Shown piece after piece: positions 51,368 through 60,711 of a DNA stretch of 64,000 nt. The position numbers and the translations under genes were made by a program. Source of the stretch: an uncultured Maribacter sp. (GTDB lineage Bacteria; Bacteroidota; Bacteroidia; Flavobacteriales; Flavobacteriaceae); NCBI GenBank assembly GCA_947498505.1, contig CANMKG010000003.1, positions 434,001-498,000 of the forward strand, in the 5' to 3' direction. Each line of letters starts with the position of its first letter. Position 1 is the first letter of the stretch. The notes below the pieces were generated by a model that was not told the DNA's origin, made no database searches, and saw only the letters and a list, made by a program, of their open reading frames with translations.

Positions 51368-52852
51368 TTAAGCTTTGGCAGTTAACGATTTAAAAAATAC
51401 ATAGCCAAAACCTAGAAATAACATAAAATGAAAAGGGAATAATCCAAAATCATTTAAAGGAATTGCACTGTACATTCCAAATAGAAAATAAATCATTAGT
51501 GCTGCTTCAATAATCATATTTGGAGATAATTTTTTGGCAAGATATTTATTGCCTTTCCAACTATCAGAAATATTATTAATATTGAATTTTGGAGTACGAA
51601 CAAATTCGCTTCGTTTTCCGATATGGCCTTCTAAAACTGCCATTGAGTTGTGTAATGAAAACCCAAGAGCTACCGAAAAGAAGGTGAAAAACAATTTTAT
51701 GTAATCTACAAAGTTATCAAAACTACTGCCTTGAATACTTTTATAAGTAAACCAATAACAGATAAATAGAATTATAGTACTAACTATAAAAAAGCTTGTC
51801 ATTTCAAAAACCCAACCTAGGTGACCGTACATATTTTTTATGTATAGCATTGGAATACTTAAAATAGCAACTAAAAACACACATAAAAACATGGAGCTAT
51901 TTAGCAAATGCATTACTCCATGAAATTTAGTTTTTATGGAGATATTTTTGGCGGTAATAACGCTCCATACCGTTTTTCTAAAATTTTCTGCGCCACCTTT
52001 GTTCCAACGAAATTGTTGAGAACGTGCAGCACTAATTACTACAGGTAATTCGGCAGGTGTTTCAACGTCTTCTAAATATTTAAACTTCCAATTTTTTAAT
52101 TGCGCTCTATAGCTTAAATCTAAATCTTCAGTTAAAGTGTCACCTTCCCAGTTTCCAGCATCAATAATGCACTTTTTACGCCAAATACCAGCGGTACCAT
52201 TAAAGTTGATAAAATGACCTTTTGCGTTACGACCAACTTGTTCTAAGGTGAAATGAGCATCTAAAGCAAACGCCTGAATGCGGGTAAGTGTAGAGTAATC
52301 TCTATTAATATGCCCCCAACGCGTTTGTACAACACCAATTTCTTCATCTTTAAAATAGATGACTGTTTTTTTAAGCCAATCTGGGTCTGGTAAAAAGTCG
52401 GCATCAAAAATGGCAATAAAATCACCCTTAGCAATTTTTAATCCTTCTTTAAGAGCCCCTGCTTTGAATCCTTCGCGATTTTCACGACGAATATGCTGGA
52501 TATCTAAACCTGTTTCTTGTAATGCCTTTATTTGAGCTGATGTATCATTTACAGAATCATCAGTAGAATCATCTAAAACTTGAATTTCAAGTTTGCTTAA
52601 CGGATACTCAATTTTGGCAATATTTTCGAGCAATCGCTCCATCACGTATTCTTCATTATAAACAGGAAGTTGTATGGTTACGTATGGGATTTCTTTAGGA
52701 TCTAGTAAGTTGAATTTAGGAGCGGTTTGGTTTCGCTTTTTATAGCCTAAATAGTTAATGAGAAGGTTTAGTTGAGCTAAACTATAAAAGAAAATCAGCA
52801 TCAAGGCAACACTGTATATGGCAATGATGATGTAAGCTATTGTTAGTCCCAT
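51368..52852 (-). CDS. GT2 processive-type glycosyltransferase (cellulose-synthase-like)
   Basis: A 494-residue membrane enzyme. One N-terminal helix is followed by a cytoplasmic GT-A domain with VQVLDDSTDDS-type (IQVLDDSTDDS), GDFIAIFDADFLPDPDWLKK, TLTEDLDLSYRAQ and QQFRWNKGGAENFRK (QxxRW). Four C-terminal helices follow. This D,D,D,QxxRW arrangement is found in cellulose synthase, glucomannan synthase and glycolipid synthases. It is the last gene of the redox-glycosyltransferase operon, 5 nt after the smaller GT2 gene. The product may be a surface glycan or glycolipid. Confidence 0.88.
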   Translation of the reverse strand: MGLTIAYIIIAIYSVALMLIFFYSLAQLNLLINYLGYKKRNQTAPKFNLLDPKEIPYVTIQLPVYNEEYVMERLLENIAKIEYPLSKLEIQVLDDSTDDSVNDTSAQIKALQETGLDIQHIRRENREGFKAGALKEGLKIAKGDFIAIFDADFLPDPDWLKKTVIYFKDEEIGVVQTRWGHINRDYSTLTRIQAFALDAHFTLEQVGRNAKGHFINFNGTAGIWRKKCIIDAGNWEGDTLTEDLDLSYRAQLKNWKFKYLEDVETPAELPVVISAARSQQFRWNKGGAENFRKTVWSVITAKNISIKTKFHGVMHLLNSSMFLCVFLVAILSIPMLYIKNMYGHLGWVFEMTSFFIVSTIILFICYWFTYKSIQGSSFDNFVDYIKLFFTFFSVALGFSLHNSMAVLEGHIGKRSEFVRTPKFNINNISDSWKGNKYLAKKLSPNMIIEAALMIYFLFGMYSAIPLNDFGLFPFHFMLFLGFGYVFFKSLTAKA

Positions 52853-52857
52853 TTTGT

Positions 52858-53547
52858 TTATTTAAAACTATATTTAAAAATCCAACCAAGTATTTTTATG
52901 CCTGCAAATATACTACCTTTTACCGTTCCTGAAACTTTTGATACTCCAATTCTTTTTTTGTAACGTACTGGTATTTCGGTATATCTTAGTTTTTGTTTTA
53001 GTGCTTTAAGCTGCATTTCAACTGTCCAACCATAAGTTTTGTCAACCATATTCATGGCCAGTAACTTATCATACTTTATTGCTCTAAACGGACCTAAGTC
53101 TGTATATGTTGCCCTAAAAAAGAGTTTCATTAAAAAAGTTGCTAACCAATTACCAAAAACCTGTTGTGGTGTCATGGATCCTTCTTCTCTTAAATTTTTA
53201 TCTCTTGAGCCAATTACAAAATCTACTTTACCATCAACAATTGGTTGAATAATTTTAGAGAGTTCTTCTGGGTAATCAGAATAGTCTCCGTCAATAAATA
53301 CTATAATATCGGGCTTTTCGGATTGTTTTGCAACATAATCCATACCTTTTAAACAGGCATAACCATAACCCATATTGTTTTCTTGTAATACTGTAGCGCC
53401 TGCTGCTTCTGCATTTTGCTGGGTGTTATCCGTTGAGTTGTTGTTTACCACAATAATTTCTGAAACTATTTTTGGAATTTCGCCAATCACATGAGCAATG
53501 GAATCACCTTCGTTATAGGCGGGAATAATTACTTTAATAGTATTCAT
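52858..53547 (-). CDS. GT2 glycosyltransferase, DPM1-like
   Basis: A 229-residue GT2 enzyme with VIIPAYNEGDSIAHVIGEIP, VVNNNSTDNTQQNAEAAGA, IVFIDGDYSDYPEELSKII and GSRDKNLREEGSMTPQQVFG. It has only a short hydrophobic segment near the middle. The layout is that of dolichyl/polyprenyl-phosphate hexose synthases, which load a sugar onto a lipid carrier. Its stop and start overlap or abut neighbours on both sides, so it is cotranscribed with the YwqK gene and the larger GT2 gene. Confidence 0.88.
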   Translation of the reverse strand: MNTIKVIIPAYNEGDSIAHVIGEIPKIVSEIIVVNNNSTDNTQQNAEAAGATVLQENNMGYGYACLKGMDYVAKQSEKPDIIVFIDGDYSDYPEELSKIIQPIVDGKVDFVIGSRDKNLREEGSMTPQQVFGNWLATFLMKLFFRATYTDLGPFRAIKYDKLLAMNMVDKTYGWTVEMQLKALKQKLRYTEIPVRYKKRIGVSKVSGTVKGSIFAGIKILGWIFKYSFK

Positions 53548-54032
53548 TATTGTAAGTCAGATAGTTTGTTTTCTTTTCTAAAACTTGAGAAACTTGTCCA
53601 CTCTTTTATTCTTTTTCCTTTAGAATATTTAACAGCGGCAGTTAGTTTTTCGTTTTTATACTTTAAACAATACCCATTTTTTATATTATTTTCGAGCTGG
53701 CATTTGTGATTTAAAACTCCTTTGTCATCATAAAAATGCCACCAGCTAATCATTTTATCGTTCTTAAAATTTCCCTCTCGAGTAGGAATATTATTTGTGG
53801 TGTAAAAGTACCAATAGTTTTCTCTTTTTCCGTTTTTGTAATGTCCTTGTTCTGATATTACACCATTTTTATAATAATACTTCCAATATCCAGTTTTTAT
53901 GTTGTTTTTTAACCAGCCTTCTGCTTTTAAGACTCCAGTTTTATAGAATTCTTTATGATATTTTGTTGTTGTTTTAACTTCTGAATGAAGAAATGAAACA
54001 AAAAACAGTAGCATAGATAATTTGTAAATCAT
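53547..54032 (-). CDS. YwqK-type repeat protein, secreted
   Basis: 161 residues with a signal-like N-terminus (MIYKLSMLLFFVSFLHSEV). About five YwqK-type repeats follow, such as KTGYWKYYYKNGVISEQGHY and NYWYFYTTNNIPTREGNFKN. It has no lipobox, unlike the paralog at 3.8 kb. It sits inside a tight operon between the Fe-S protein gene (1-nt gap) and the GT2 gene (1-nt overlap). A scaffold or substrate-binding role in the same pathway is inferred. Confidence 0.75.
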   Translation of the reverse strand: MIYKLSMLLFFVSFLHSEVKTTTKYHKEFYKTGVLKAEGWLKNNIKTGYWKYYYKNGVISEQGHYKNGKRENYWYFYTTNNIPTREGNFKNDKMISWWHFYDDKGVLNHKCQLENNIKNGYCLKYKNEKLTAAVKYSKGKRIKEWTSFSSFRKENKLSDLQ

Positions 54033-54033
54033 G

Positions 54034-55626
54034 TTATTTTTTGTTTACCAATTCCATTAAATCTACATCATTTCCTAAAAGAACATCTGTTGGGTTTATT
54101 CTACCTTCAAGTGGACCATTTTCTAATTTTAAAACCCCACGCGGACAAACAGCTGAGCATACTCCGCAACCAACGCAGCTAGAACGCACAATGTTTTCTC
54201 CTTTTTGAGCATACGCTCTAACATCAATACCTTGTTCGCAGTATGTAGAACAGTTTCCACAAGAAATACATTGCCCTCCGTTAGTTGTAATTCTGAATCT
54301 AGATTTAAAGCGTTGAACAAAGCCTAAGTATGCTGCTAATGGACATCCAAATCTACACCAAACTCTATTTCCGAAAATTGGATAAAAACCTGTTCCAATT
54401 ACACCAGCGAAAATAGCACCAATTAAAAAACTATAAGTATTCATTATGCTTTGAACTTTTATACCAAGTACAGTTCCAGTTTCGGCAAAAAAGCCATACA
54501 ATGTAAATCCGGTCATAACCAAAGCAAAAAGTAATACACCATGAATTAACCAACGTTCAACTTTCCATGAAAACAACGATTTACTTGAATGCTGACGGTA
54601 TGGGTCACCAAGAGTTTCAGCTAATCCACCACAACCACATACCCATGAGCAATACCATCTTTTTCCAAAAAAGTATACCATTACTGGAACAATCACCACA
54701 GTTAATAAAATTCCCCAAACAAGAATAAACAAACCTAAACCACCACTGGATATGAGTTCTTTTAAATTCCAATTGAAAAAGAAATCATAATCTAATGGGA
54801 ATGCATTTTTAAAATCATATCCTTTTGAATAGGATAATTGCAACCTTACCATGATTTCTGGAATTAGAAAAGCAAACACAATTTGAAAGAACAAAACGGA
54901 CGTTGTTCTTACCATTTGATACATGTTATGGCGATATTTTATGTACATGCGAATTGCCATAACGACCATTACAACACAATACATAAAACCATATACAAAC
55001 CAATGTCCAGCTAAATTTCCACTTAATGATTGGCTAATTGAATCTACTAAATATGTCCAGTTTACTGCATATTCTGATTTGAAGTATAAAACCAGGTAAA
55101 AGCTTACTAGAAATATAAATACCAACCAAGCAATCCACCCTTTGTTGGTAGAACTTTGATGATAAATATGGTCGTTTTTAATTCCTTTTTTACCTAACGT
55201 AATTACTTGTGGTAGAATAAACATTAGAGCACCAATAATACCTAACCCAAATGTTATTAACCACATTAAGCCTTTATTTTCAGGAATAAAACCGTAACCA
55301 GATTTTTTTCGGATAGCAGTAGCAAAATCATCACTCCCTGCATAAACTTTTTTACCCCACTCTTTGTTTTTTGAGTGTACGGCGTTAGCATCATTAATAG
55401 CAGTTTCTACTATTGGGGCAAGTGAAGTTATTCCAGAAAAATCTTTATCAACAATTTTGCTTTTAAGGTTTTCTATAAACAGCTCGCTTTTTATACCTTG
55501 ACTAGTTATTAACTCATCAAAGCTTTTTTCATTGAGTTTAAAATTGCCTAAAAATGGGAGTGCGGCAAAAATTCCAAATCCTACCAAAAAGATGGTTATC
55601 CCTATGTTTTGTATTGCTTTCATCAT
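54034..55626 (-). CDS. NapH/NosR-like polytopic 4Fe-4S membrane protein
   Basis: 530 residues. An N-terminal helix, a periplasmic domain of about 90 residues and a bundle of about seven further helices are followed by a C-terminal ferredoxin-like part. Cys motifs lie in the membrane-domain loops (WYCSWVCGCGGLAETLGDPY, WCRFGCPLAAYLGF). Two classical 4Fe-4S sets follow: CISCGNCSTYCEQGID and CVGCGVCSAVCPRG. This architecture passes electrons across the membrane in NapH, NosR and CcoG. It abuts the FAD oxidoreductase gene, its likely electron donor. No nap or nos genes are here. Confidence 0.85.
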   Translation of the reverse strand: MMKAIQNIGITIFLVGFGIFAALPFLGNFKLNEKSFDELITSQGIKSELFIENLKSKIVDKDFSGITSLAPIVETAINDANAVHSKNKEWGKKVYAGSDDFATAIRKKSGYGFIPENKGLMWLITFGLGIIGALMFILPQVITLGKKGIKNDHIYHQSSTNKGWIAWLVFIFLVSFYLVLYFKSEYAVNWTYLVDSISQSLSGNLAGHWFVYGFMYCVVMVVMAIRMYIKYRHNMYQMVRTTSVLFFQIVFAFLIPEIMVRLQLSYSKGYDFKNAFPLDYDFFFNWNLKELISSGGLGLFILVWGILLTVVIVPVMVYFFGKRWYCSWVCGCGGLAETLGDPYRQHSSKSLFSWKVERWLIHGVLLFALVMTGFTLYGFFAETGTVLGIKVQSIMNTYSFLIGAIFAGVIGTGFYPIFGNRVWCRFGCPLAAYLGFVQRFKSRFRITTNGGQCISCGNCSTYCEQGIDVRAYAQKGENIVRSSCVGCGVCSAVCPRGVLKLENGPLEGRINPTDVLLGNDVDLMELVNKK

Positions 55627-56984
55627 TATACGCTTGCCTTAGTTTTAGTAAAAATTCGTTTCCAGCTTTTCTTCTTTGGAATTATGTTTGAGTTGAATTC
55701 TCGATTAAATTTTGCAACAATCTCTTTTTCGTATTGTGTATAAAACTCAGGGTCAAAATTGGCATCTTTTAAGTATTCTAAAACATATTCAATTGTTCTG
55801 TTTTCTGTTAACCAACGGTCAAAAATTTCATGTCGCATTCGAATTCCAAAAGTATTTATACCTAAAAATTTCTTGGTTTCTTTATGAAAAGCAATGGTTA
55901 CACATATTTTTTCGGAAGAGTGCCTCCAATGAAAATGTTGTTCGTACTCTTTTTTTCCTTTATTACTAAAGACCCATCCGTAAGTTTGGTATTCTAAGTC
56001 CAAAAATTTGGCAGAGTTAAACCAATGTCCGGGTTTGTATTCAGTTGGATTGCCACAAATGGTTTGGGCAACGGTTTCGCCCATCATTCTTCCAGTGTAC
56101 CAAACCGCCTCAATTGGACGTCTATTTCCTATGGCTTCATGCTGCTCTGCGCAGTCACCAATAGCATATATATCTTTTATATTGGTTTCTAGAAGTCTGT
56201 TTACTTTTACTCCTCGACCTATTTCAATACCAGATTCTTTCAAAAAATTTACATTTGGAGATACTCCAGCGGTGAGCCCCACAATATCACAATCAATAGT
56301 GTCGCCTTTATCAGTAGTTACTGCTCTGGCTTTGCCGTTTTCATCTGCTAAAATTTCAACAAGATTAGTTTCTAACCTTAAATCAATATGATGTTCAAGA
56401 ATATGTTCATTAATAAGTTGCGATTCACCATCAGGTAAAACCCCATTCCAAAAACTACTTTCTCGAACTAAAAAAGTTACAGGGATATTCCTACTTCGTA
56501 ACATTTCAGCCATTTCAATACCAATAAGACCTCCGCCAACAATTACTGCACGTTTACAAACTTTATTGTTTGGAGCGTTTGCTTCTAAAGCATCTAAATC
56601 TTGTTTGGAATAAAGTCCTTGTACATGGTTTAAATCTTGACCAGGCCATCCAAATTTATTTGGTTTAGATCCCGTAGCAATTATCAGTTTGTCATATTGT
56701 ATTTCCTCTGAATTACTTAAAAGTAATGTTTTTGTATTATGCTTAATTTGTTCAACAAAACCCTTGACTAAATTAATTCTGTTTTTTTTCCAAAACCAAT
56801 TTTCATAGGGCTGTGTATGTTCAAATTTCATATGACCCATATAGACATACATTAATGCAGTTCTAGAGAAAAAATAATCGGTTTCTGCCGAAATAATCGT
56901 AATTTTTTTATCTGATAATTTTCTGATATGACGGGCGGCTGTAACCCCTGAAATACCATTTCCGATAATGACTATATGTTCCAT
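55626..56984 (-). CDS. NAD(P)/FAD-dependent oxidoreductase with C-terminal extension
   Basis: A 452-residue pyridine-nucleotide-disulfide-type oxidoreductase. The FAD loop is IVIIGNGISGVTAARHIRKL, followed by IIATGSKPN, the NAD(P) loop RAVIVGGGLIGIEMAEMLRS and the FAD-binding DIYAIGDCAE. Residues about 310-452 (including KYQTYG-like YQTYGWVFSNKGKKEYEQHF and GINTFGIRMRHEIFDRWL) are an added domain not seen in simple reductases. No redox disulfide CxxxxC is present. It leads the operon, with a 1-nt overlap to the Fe-S membrane protein gene. Confidence 0.88.
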   Translation of the reverse strand: MEHIVIIGNGISGVTAARHIRKLSDKKITIISAETDYFFSRTALMYVYMGHMKFEHTQPYENWFWKKNRINLVKGFVEQIKHNTKTLLLSNSEEIQYDKLIIATGSKPNKFGWPGQDLNHVQGLYSKQDLDALEANAPNNKVCKRAVIVGGGLIGIEMAEMLRSRNIPVTFLVRESSFWNGVLPDGESQLINEHILEHHIDLRLETNLVEILADENGKARAVTTDKGDTIDCDIVGLTAGVSPNVNFLKESGIEIGRGVKVNRLLETNIKDIYAIGDCAEQHEAIGNRRPIEAVWYTGRMMGETVAQTICGNPTEYKPGHWFNSAKFLDLEYQTYGWVFSNKGKKEYEQHFHWRHSSEKICVTIAFHKETKKFLGINTFGIRMRHEIFDRWLTENRTIEYVLEYLKDANFDPEFYTQYEKEIVAKFNREFNSNIIPKKKSWKRIFTKTKASV

Positions 56985-57247
56985 GTAGAATATTGATTAT
57001 TGGGTTTATGTCGAAGTTAATCATAAAAACTTAACCAAATTTTGAAATTTATTTTTGTGATAATTGTGTGATATTTTTATTCTTCCTTTGACCCCAGAAA
57101 GAAAAAATTATGCCTTGTTAAGTTTTAAAAAATTATCCGACAGAGCTTAAACAAGTTATAAGGGATAAGCAATATTATAAATAAATAATCGATTACATAA
57201 ATAAGAATTTTCTTTCAAAAAAATAATTTAAACAAAATAAAAATAAG

Positions 57248-57964
57248 ATGAAGAAATTAATGATTGTAGCTTTTTTTGGCCTTATATATGGTCAGACTAT
57301 TGCTCAAGATACAGACATGTTTTTTGCAAAAGCTGATACTTTTTTTGGTAAACATGTAGAAAATGGTAGAGTTTCCTATACCGATATTAAAAAGGACACC
57401 AAAGAATTGGATGAACTTTTAAGTTTAGCTAAAAACATTTCCATAGCAAAGAGCGATGCAAAAACGTATCAAGCCTTTTGGATAAACGGATATAACTTAA
57501 CGGTTATAAAAAGTATAATAGATAATTATCCTATTAAATCGCCTCTAGATAAAGCAGGCTTTTTTGATAAAATTAAGCATGACATTGGCGGAAAAAGTAT
57601 TACGCTAAATGATATTGAAAACAAATTGTTGCGTGGCAATTTTGGAGAAGAATCTCGCTTTCATTTTGTGTTAGTATGTGCAGGATTGGGTTGTCCTCCT
57701 ATTATTAACAAAGCATATAAGCCAGGTGCTTTGGAGTCACAGTTACAAGAACAAACAGTAAAAGCCTTGAACGATAAAAAATTTATTCGAGTGAATAAAA
57801 ACAAAGTTCAAATTTCTCAAATTTTTGAATGGTATAAAGGTGATTTTACACAAAATGGAATGAGTTTAGTAGACTACATTAACAAGTATAAAACCGAAAA
57901 ACTTCCTGCGAAAGCTAGAGTGTCTTATTACCAATATGATTGGACATTAAACGAAAAAAAATAA
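57248..57964 (+). CDS. DUF547 domain protein, secreted
   Basis: A 238-residue protein with a signal peptide (MKKLMIVAFFGLIYGQTIAQ). The DUF547 core has AFWINGYNLTVIKSIIDNYP, SITLNDIENKLLRGNFGEES and HFVLVCAGLGCPPIINKAYK, with the conserved Cys-x5-Cys. The family may be a transglutaminase-like fold, but its activity is unknown. It is divergent from the redox-glycosyltransferase operon across a 263-bp AT-rich spacer with no recognised motif, and is followed by an outer-membrane protein gene 22 nt later. Confidence 0.85.
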   Translation: MKKLMIVAFFGLIYGQTIAQDTDMFFAKADTFFGKHVENGRVSYTDIKKDTKELDELLSLAKNISIAKSDAKTYQAFWINGYNLTVIKSIIDNYPIKSPLDKAGFFDKIKHDIGGKSITLNDIENKLLRGNFGEESRFHFVLVCAGLGCPPIINKAYKPGALESQLQEQTVKALNDKKFIRVNKNKVQISQIFEWYKGDFTQNGMSLVDYINKYKTEKLPAKARVSYYQYDWTLNEKK

Positions 57965-57986
57965 TTATAAATTTTATAGAAAAAAC

Positions 57987-58892
57987 ATGAAATCAATAAA
58001 AATAATACCAGCCATTCTTGCAGCCTTACTCATTGCTGTAACAACATTTGCGCAGGATGATGAACAAGAAAAGAGTAATATTCAACAGTATACACCATCT
58101 AAATTAATAGGTAAAGGTCAGGTGGATTTAAAATGGTTTAACAATCTTTATACCCAGACGAAGAGTACTTTTCCTGCCGACGGCATTGTTATTCCGGGTA
58201 AGGACACGTATACGGTACCGAGGGAAACTTTTTTTACATCAACCTTAGAAGTATACACCGGAGTTGGAGAAAACAAAAGATGGAATATTGGAGCAATATT
58301 TGAATTCCGATCAAATGTTGTTGGAGGCAGAGATGCCTTAGATGTTTTTAAGTTTGATGGAGAAGGTAACACTGCTCGTTCAGGATTTACATCTATTGCA
58401 CCTTCAGTTAAATTTGTACCATTTAAATCGGTAAGCAATTTTAGTATTCAAAGTTCACTTTTTATTCCGTTAGTAGATAATGAAGAGGAAAATGGTGTTT
58501 TCTTAGATCAAAAAGGGTTTACTTGGCAAAATAGATTATTTTACGATTATACCTTTCCTGGAGATAAGTGGCAGATTTTTACAGAACTAAATGGAGAACT
58601 TCATTTTGGAGATAAGCAAGACAGTTTTGCAAATAACAGTTTGAGCCTTACACCTGGGGTGTTTTTAAGCTTTTTTCCAACTTCTAAATTTACGGTCTTA
58701 GGTTTAGTACAACATTCTCAACGAATAGATCTTGGAAACAATTTTGCACAGGACTTTACTGCTGTTGGGGGAGGAGCTAAGTATCAACTTACAAAAGCAC
58801 TTAACGTTGAAGTACTTTATACAAATTTTGTAAGAGGAAATGATACAGGACTTGGACAAACATATAATTTAGGACTTAGAGCTATTTTATAA
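57987..58892 (+). CDS. Outer-membrane beta-barrel protein of unknown function
   Basis: 301 residues with a signal peptide (cut near TTFAQ-D). The rest alternates hydrophobic and polar residues in long strands: FFTSTLEVYTGVGENKRWNI, FIPLVDNEEENGVFLDQKGF, WQIFTELNGELHFGDKQDSF. It ends in strands typical of outer-membrane barrels (LNVEVLYTNFVRGND, YNLGLRAIL). It resembles the 'transporter' or phenol-MetA-like barrels by pattern only. It is cotranscribed with the DUF547 gene. Confidence 0.7.
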   Translation: MKSIKIIPAILAALLIAVTTFAQDDEQEKSNIQQYTPSKLIGKGQVDLKWFNNLYTQTKSTFPADGIVIPGKDTYTVPRETFFTSTLEVYTGVGENKRWNIGAIFEFRSNVVGGRDALDVFKFDGEGNTARSGFTSIAPSVKFVPFKSVSNFSIQSSLFIPLVDNEEENGVFLDQKGFTWQNRLFYDYTFPGDKWQIFTELNGELHFGDKQDSFANNSLSLTPGVFLSFFPTSKFTVLGLVQHSQRIDLGNNFAQDFTAVGGGAKYQLTKALNVEVLYTNFVRGNDTGLGQTYNLGLRAIL

Positions 58893-58915
58893 AGAAATAA
58901 TAAATACCGTATTTT

Positions 58916-58955
58916 AGAAGCCTTAATCATTTTAAATGAAAAAATTAGGGCTTCT
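58916..58955 (+). promoter_or_regulatory. Hairpin enclosing the GH113-like start codon, terminator-like
   Basis: AGAAGCCTTAAT (58916-58927) pairs with ATTAGGGCTTCT (58944-58955), 12 bp with one T-G wobble, and a TTTTACTTTT run follows. The loop of 16 nt contains the ATG at 58936. It reads both as an intrinsic terminator for the upstream barrel gene and as a structure that could gate translation of the downstream gene. Confidence 0.6.
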
Positions 58956-59934
58956 TTTACTTTTATGTCAATTATCTTGTACGAGTCAGGCACCAGAAAA
59001 AATTAATGGAGTTAGTTTTGTTGCTGCCCCGGAAAAAGTTACACAAAAACAGGTAAATTATGTGTTAAACATTAATGCTAATCATGCAGCGGTAATGCCC
59101 TTTGGTTTTGTTAAAAATGTGAATTCTCCAGAAGTAATTTATAATACAGAACGACAGTGGTTTGGAGAAACTTTTGAGGGAGCAAAGCAATATATTCAAA
59201 TGTTGCATAAAAATAAGATTCAGGTAATGCTAAAACCTCAAATATGGGTTTGGAGGGGCGAGTTTACCGGAACAATAAAAATGAACTCTGAAAAGGATTG
59301 GAAAAAATTAGAAGATTCTTATGAAAATTTTATTCTTAGTTATGCCAAATTAGCAGAGGAAACTAAGGTGAATATATTCTGTATTGGAACAGAATTGGAA
59401 TTGTTTGTAAAAAACAGACCGAATTATTGGCAAAATTTAATTAAAAAAATACGTTATATATATAAAGGAAAGCTGACATATGCTGCCAATTGGGATGAGT
59501 ATACTAGAACTCCCTTTTGGAAACAACTAGATTACATTGGAGTAGATGCGTATTTTCCTTTATCGGATACTGAAACTCCAACGGTAGTGGAGTTAGAAGA
59601 CGCTTGGATGAAATGGAAGCCTAAATTAAAGCAGTTTTCTCAAACATATGATAAGCCTGTTTTATTTACTGAGTTTGGGTATCGAAGTATGAATTATACT
59701 GCGAAAAAACCATGGTTGGTAGATCGTAATGACGAAAAGGTTAATTTGCAAGCGCAGTCTAACGCGACGCAGGCCATTTTTAACTCATTTTGGAAAGAAG
59801 AATGGTTTAAAGGAGGATATATATGGAAGTGGTTTATTAATCATGATAAACGAGGAGGTATAAACGACAATAGATTTACACCTCAAAATAAACCAACGGA
59901 GCAGATAATTAAGGATTTTTATAGTCTAAATTAA
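58936..59934 (+). CDS. GH113-like glycoside hydrolase lipoprotein
   Basis: A 332-residue TIM-barrel protein with a lipoprotein signal (LLLLCQLSCTSQ, lipobox Cys near residue 15). The barrel has MLKPQIWVWRGEFTG near residue 110, the acid/base Glu in IFCIGTELELFVKNRP, the DYIGVDAYFPLSD strand and the nucleophile-type Glu in KPVLFTEFGYRSM. This matches GH113 (beta-mannanase-like) enzymes. It should act at the outer membrane surface. The next lipoprotein gene starts 1 nt after its stop. Confidence 0.82.
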   Translation: MKKLGLLLLLCQLSCTSQAPEKINGVSFVAAPEKVTQKQVNYVLNINANHAAVMPFGFVKNVNSPEVIYNTERQWFGETFEGAKQYIQMLHKNKIQVMLKPQIWVWRGEFTGTIKMNSEKDWKKLEDSYENFILSYAKLAEETKVNIFCIGTELELFVKNRPNYWQNLIKKIRYIYKGKLTYAANWDEYTRTPFWKQLDYIGVDAYFPLSDTETPTVVELEDAWMKWKPKLKQFSQTYDKPVLFTEFGYRSMNYTAKKPWLVDRNDEKVNLQAQSNATQAIFNSFWKEEWFKGGYIWKWFINHDKRGGINDNRFTPQNKPTEQIIKDFYSLN

Positions 59935-59935
59935 A

Positions 59936-60640
59936 ATGAAGAAGATATTTATATTGATTACTTGCTTTATTGTTGGATGTTCCACTGATAAAATTGAAAG
60001 TGAAACTTCATTAGCGGGAATTTTAGTGGATAATCAGTTTGAAGTGGATAATGTTATTGCATGCGCGGCCAATAATGAAAATTCAGAATTAATAAGTGTT
60101 TTTTTCTACCCTAGACCTGGAGCGAAAAATTTTCAGTGTTTTGAAACCTCTGGTGATGATAAAAATAATTTTAAAAATTATTCTAAAATAAACGCTACTC
60201 TATTTGATGTATTTAATGGGTTTTTAATGGGGTTTGAGGCTTCTTTTGATTCAGAAAAATGGGTGATTGTAACTTTTGAAGAAGCAGGGAAAGTGCATTT
60301 GTCCAATCCAATAAGGTTGAAACATCTTAGCAAGCCAACAGAATATTTAGCAGATAATAGTACTATTAACGCTCCAATGTTTTCATGGCAAGATGGTAAT
60401 TACTTAGATACCGCTATCTATTTTCAAGTAATTTCAGATAAACAAAACAATCTCCTTTCCGGAACCTATACCTATGATAAATTCTTTACATTTTATGAAC
60501 TTGATAATGTCGTTTTAAACATTACTCAAAAAACTCCAGCAAATTTAATTAAAGGAGGCTCTTATAATTATACTTTAATGGCAGTGAGTGAAGATAATTG
60601 GGTAAATATGATTTCAGCAAAACCATTTATGGTAGACTAA
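59936..60640 (+). CDS. Lipoprotein of unknown function
   Basis: A 234-residue lipoprotein (lipobox FIVGC near residue 15). I do not recognise the family. The sequence is beta-rich with many aromatic residues, for example VITFEEAGKVHLSNPIRL-type strands (FEEAGKVHLSNPIRLKHL) and SWQDGNYLDTAIYFQVISDK. A carbohydrate-binding or adhesive role is possible. Its start is 1 nt after the GH113-like stop, so the two are translationally coupled. Confidence 0.65.
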   Translation: MKKIFILITCFIVGCSTDKIESETSLAGILVDNQFEVDNVIACAANNENSELISVFFYPRPGAKNFQCFETSGDDKNNFKNYSKINATLFDVFNGFLMGFEASFDSEKWVIVTFEEAGKVHLSNPIRLKHLSKPTEYLADNSTINAPMFSWQDGNYLDTAIYFQVISDKQNNLLSGTYTYDKFFTFYELDNVVLNITQKTPANLIKGGSYNYTLMAVSEDNWVNMISAKPFMVD

Positions 60641-60675
60641 TAATTGTTTGTGATTTTTTTGTTACAAATATGTTT

Positions 60676-60683
60676 TACTTTCG
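60676..60683 (+). promoter_or_regulatory. -7 promoter element of the Omp85-like gene
   Basis: TACTTTCG differs from TAnnTTTG at one base and lies 29 bp upstream of the start codon, in a 71-bp gap. The -33 region is T-rich with no clear TTTG at the right distance. Confidence 0.4.
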
Positions 60684-60711
60684 TGCCTAAGGATATACAG
60701 ATACATAAATT

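Noticed and set aside
54034-56984. Nitrate or nitrous-oxide reduction locus
   Set aside because: Only the NapH/NosR-like architecture is shared; no napA, nosZ or maturation genes are in the window.
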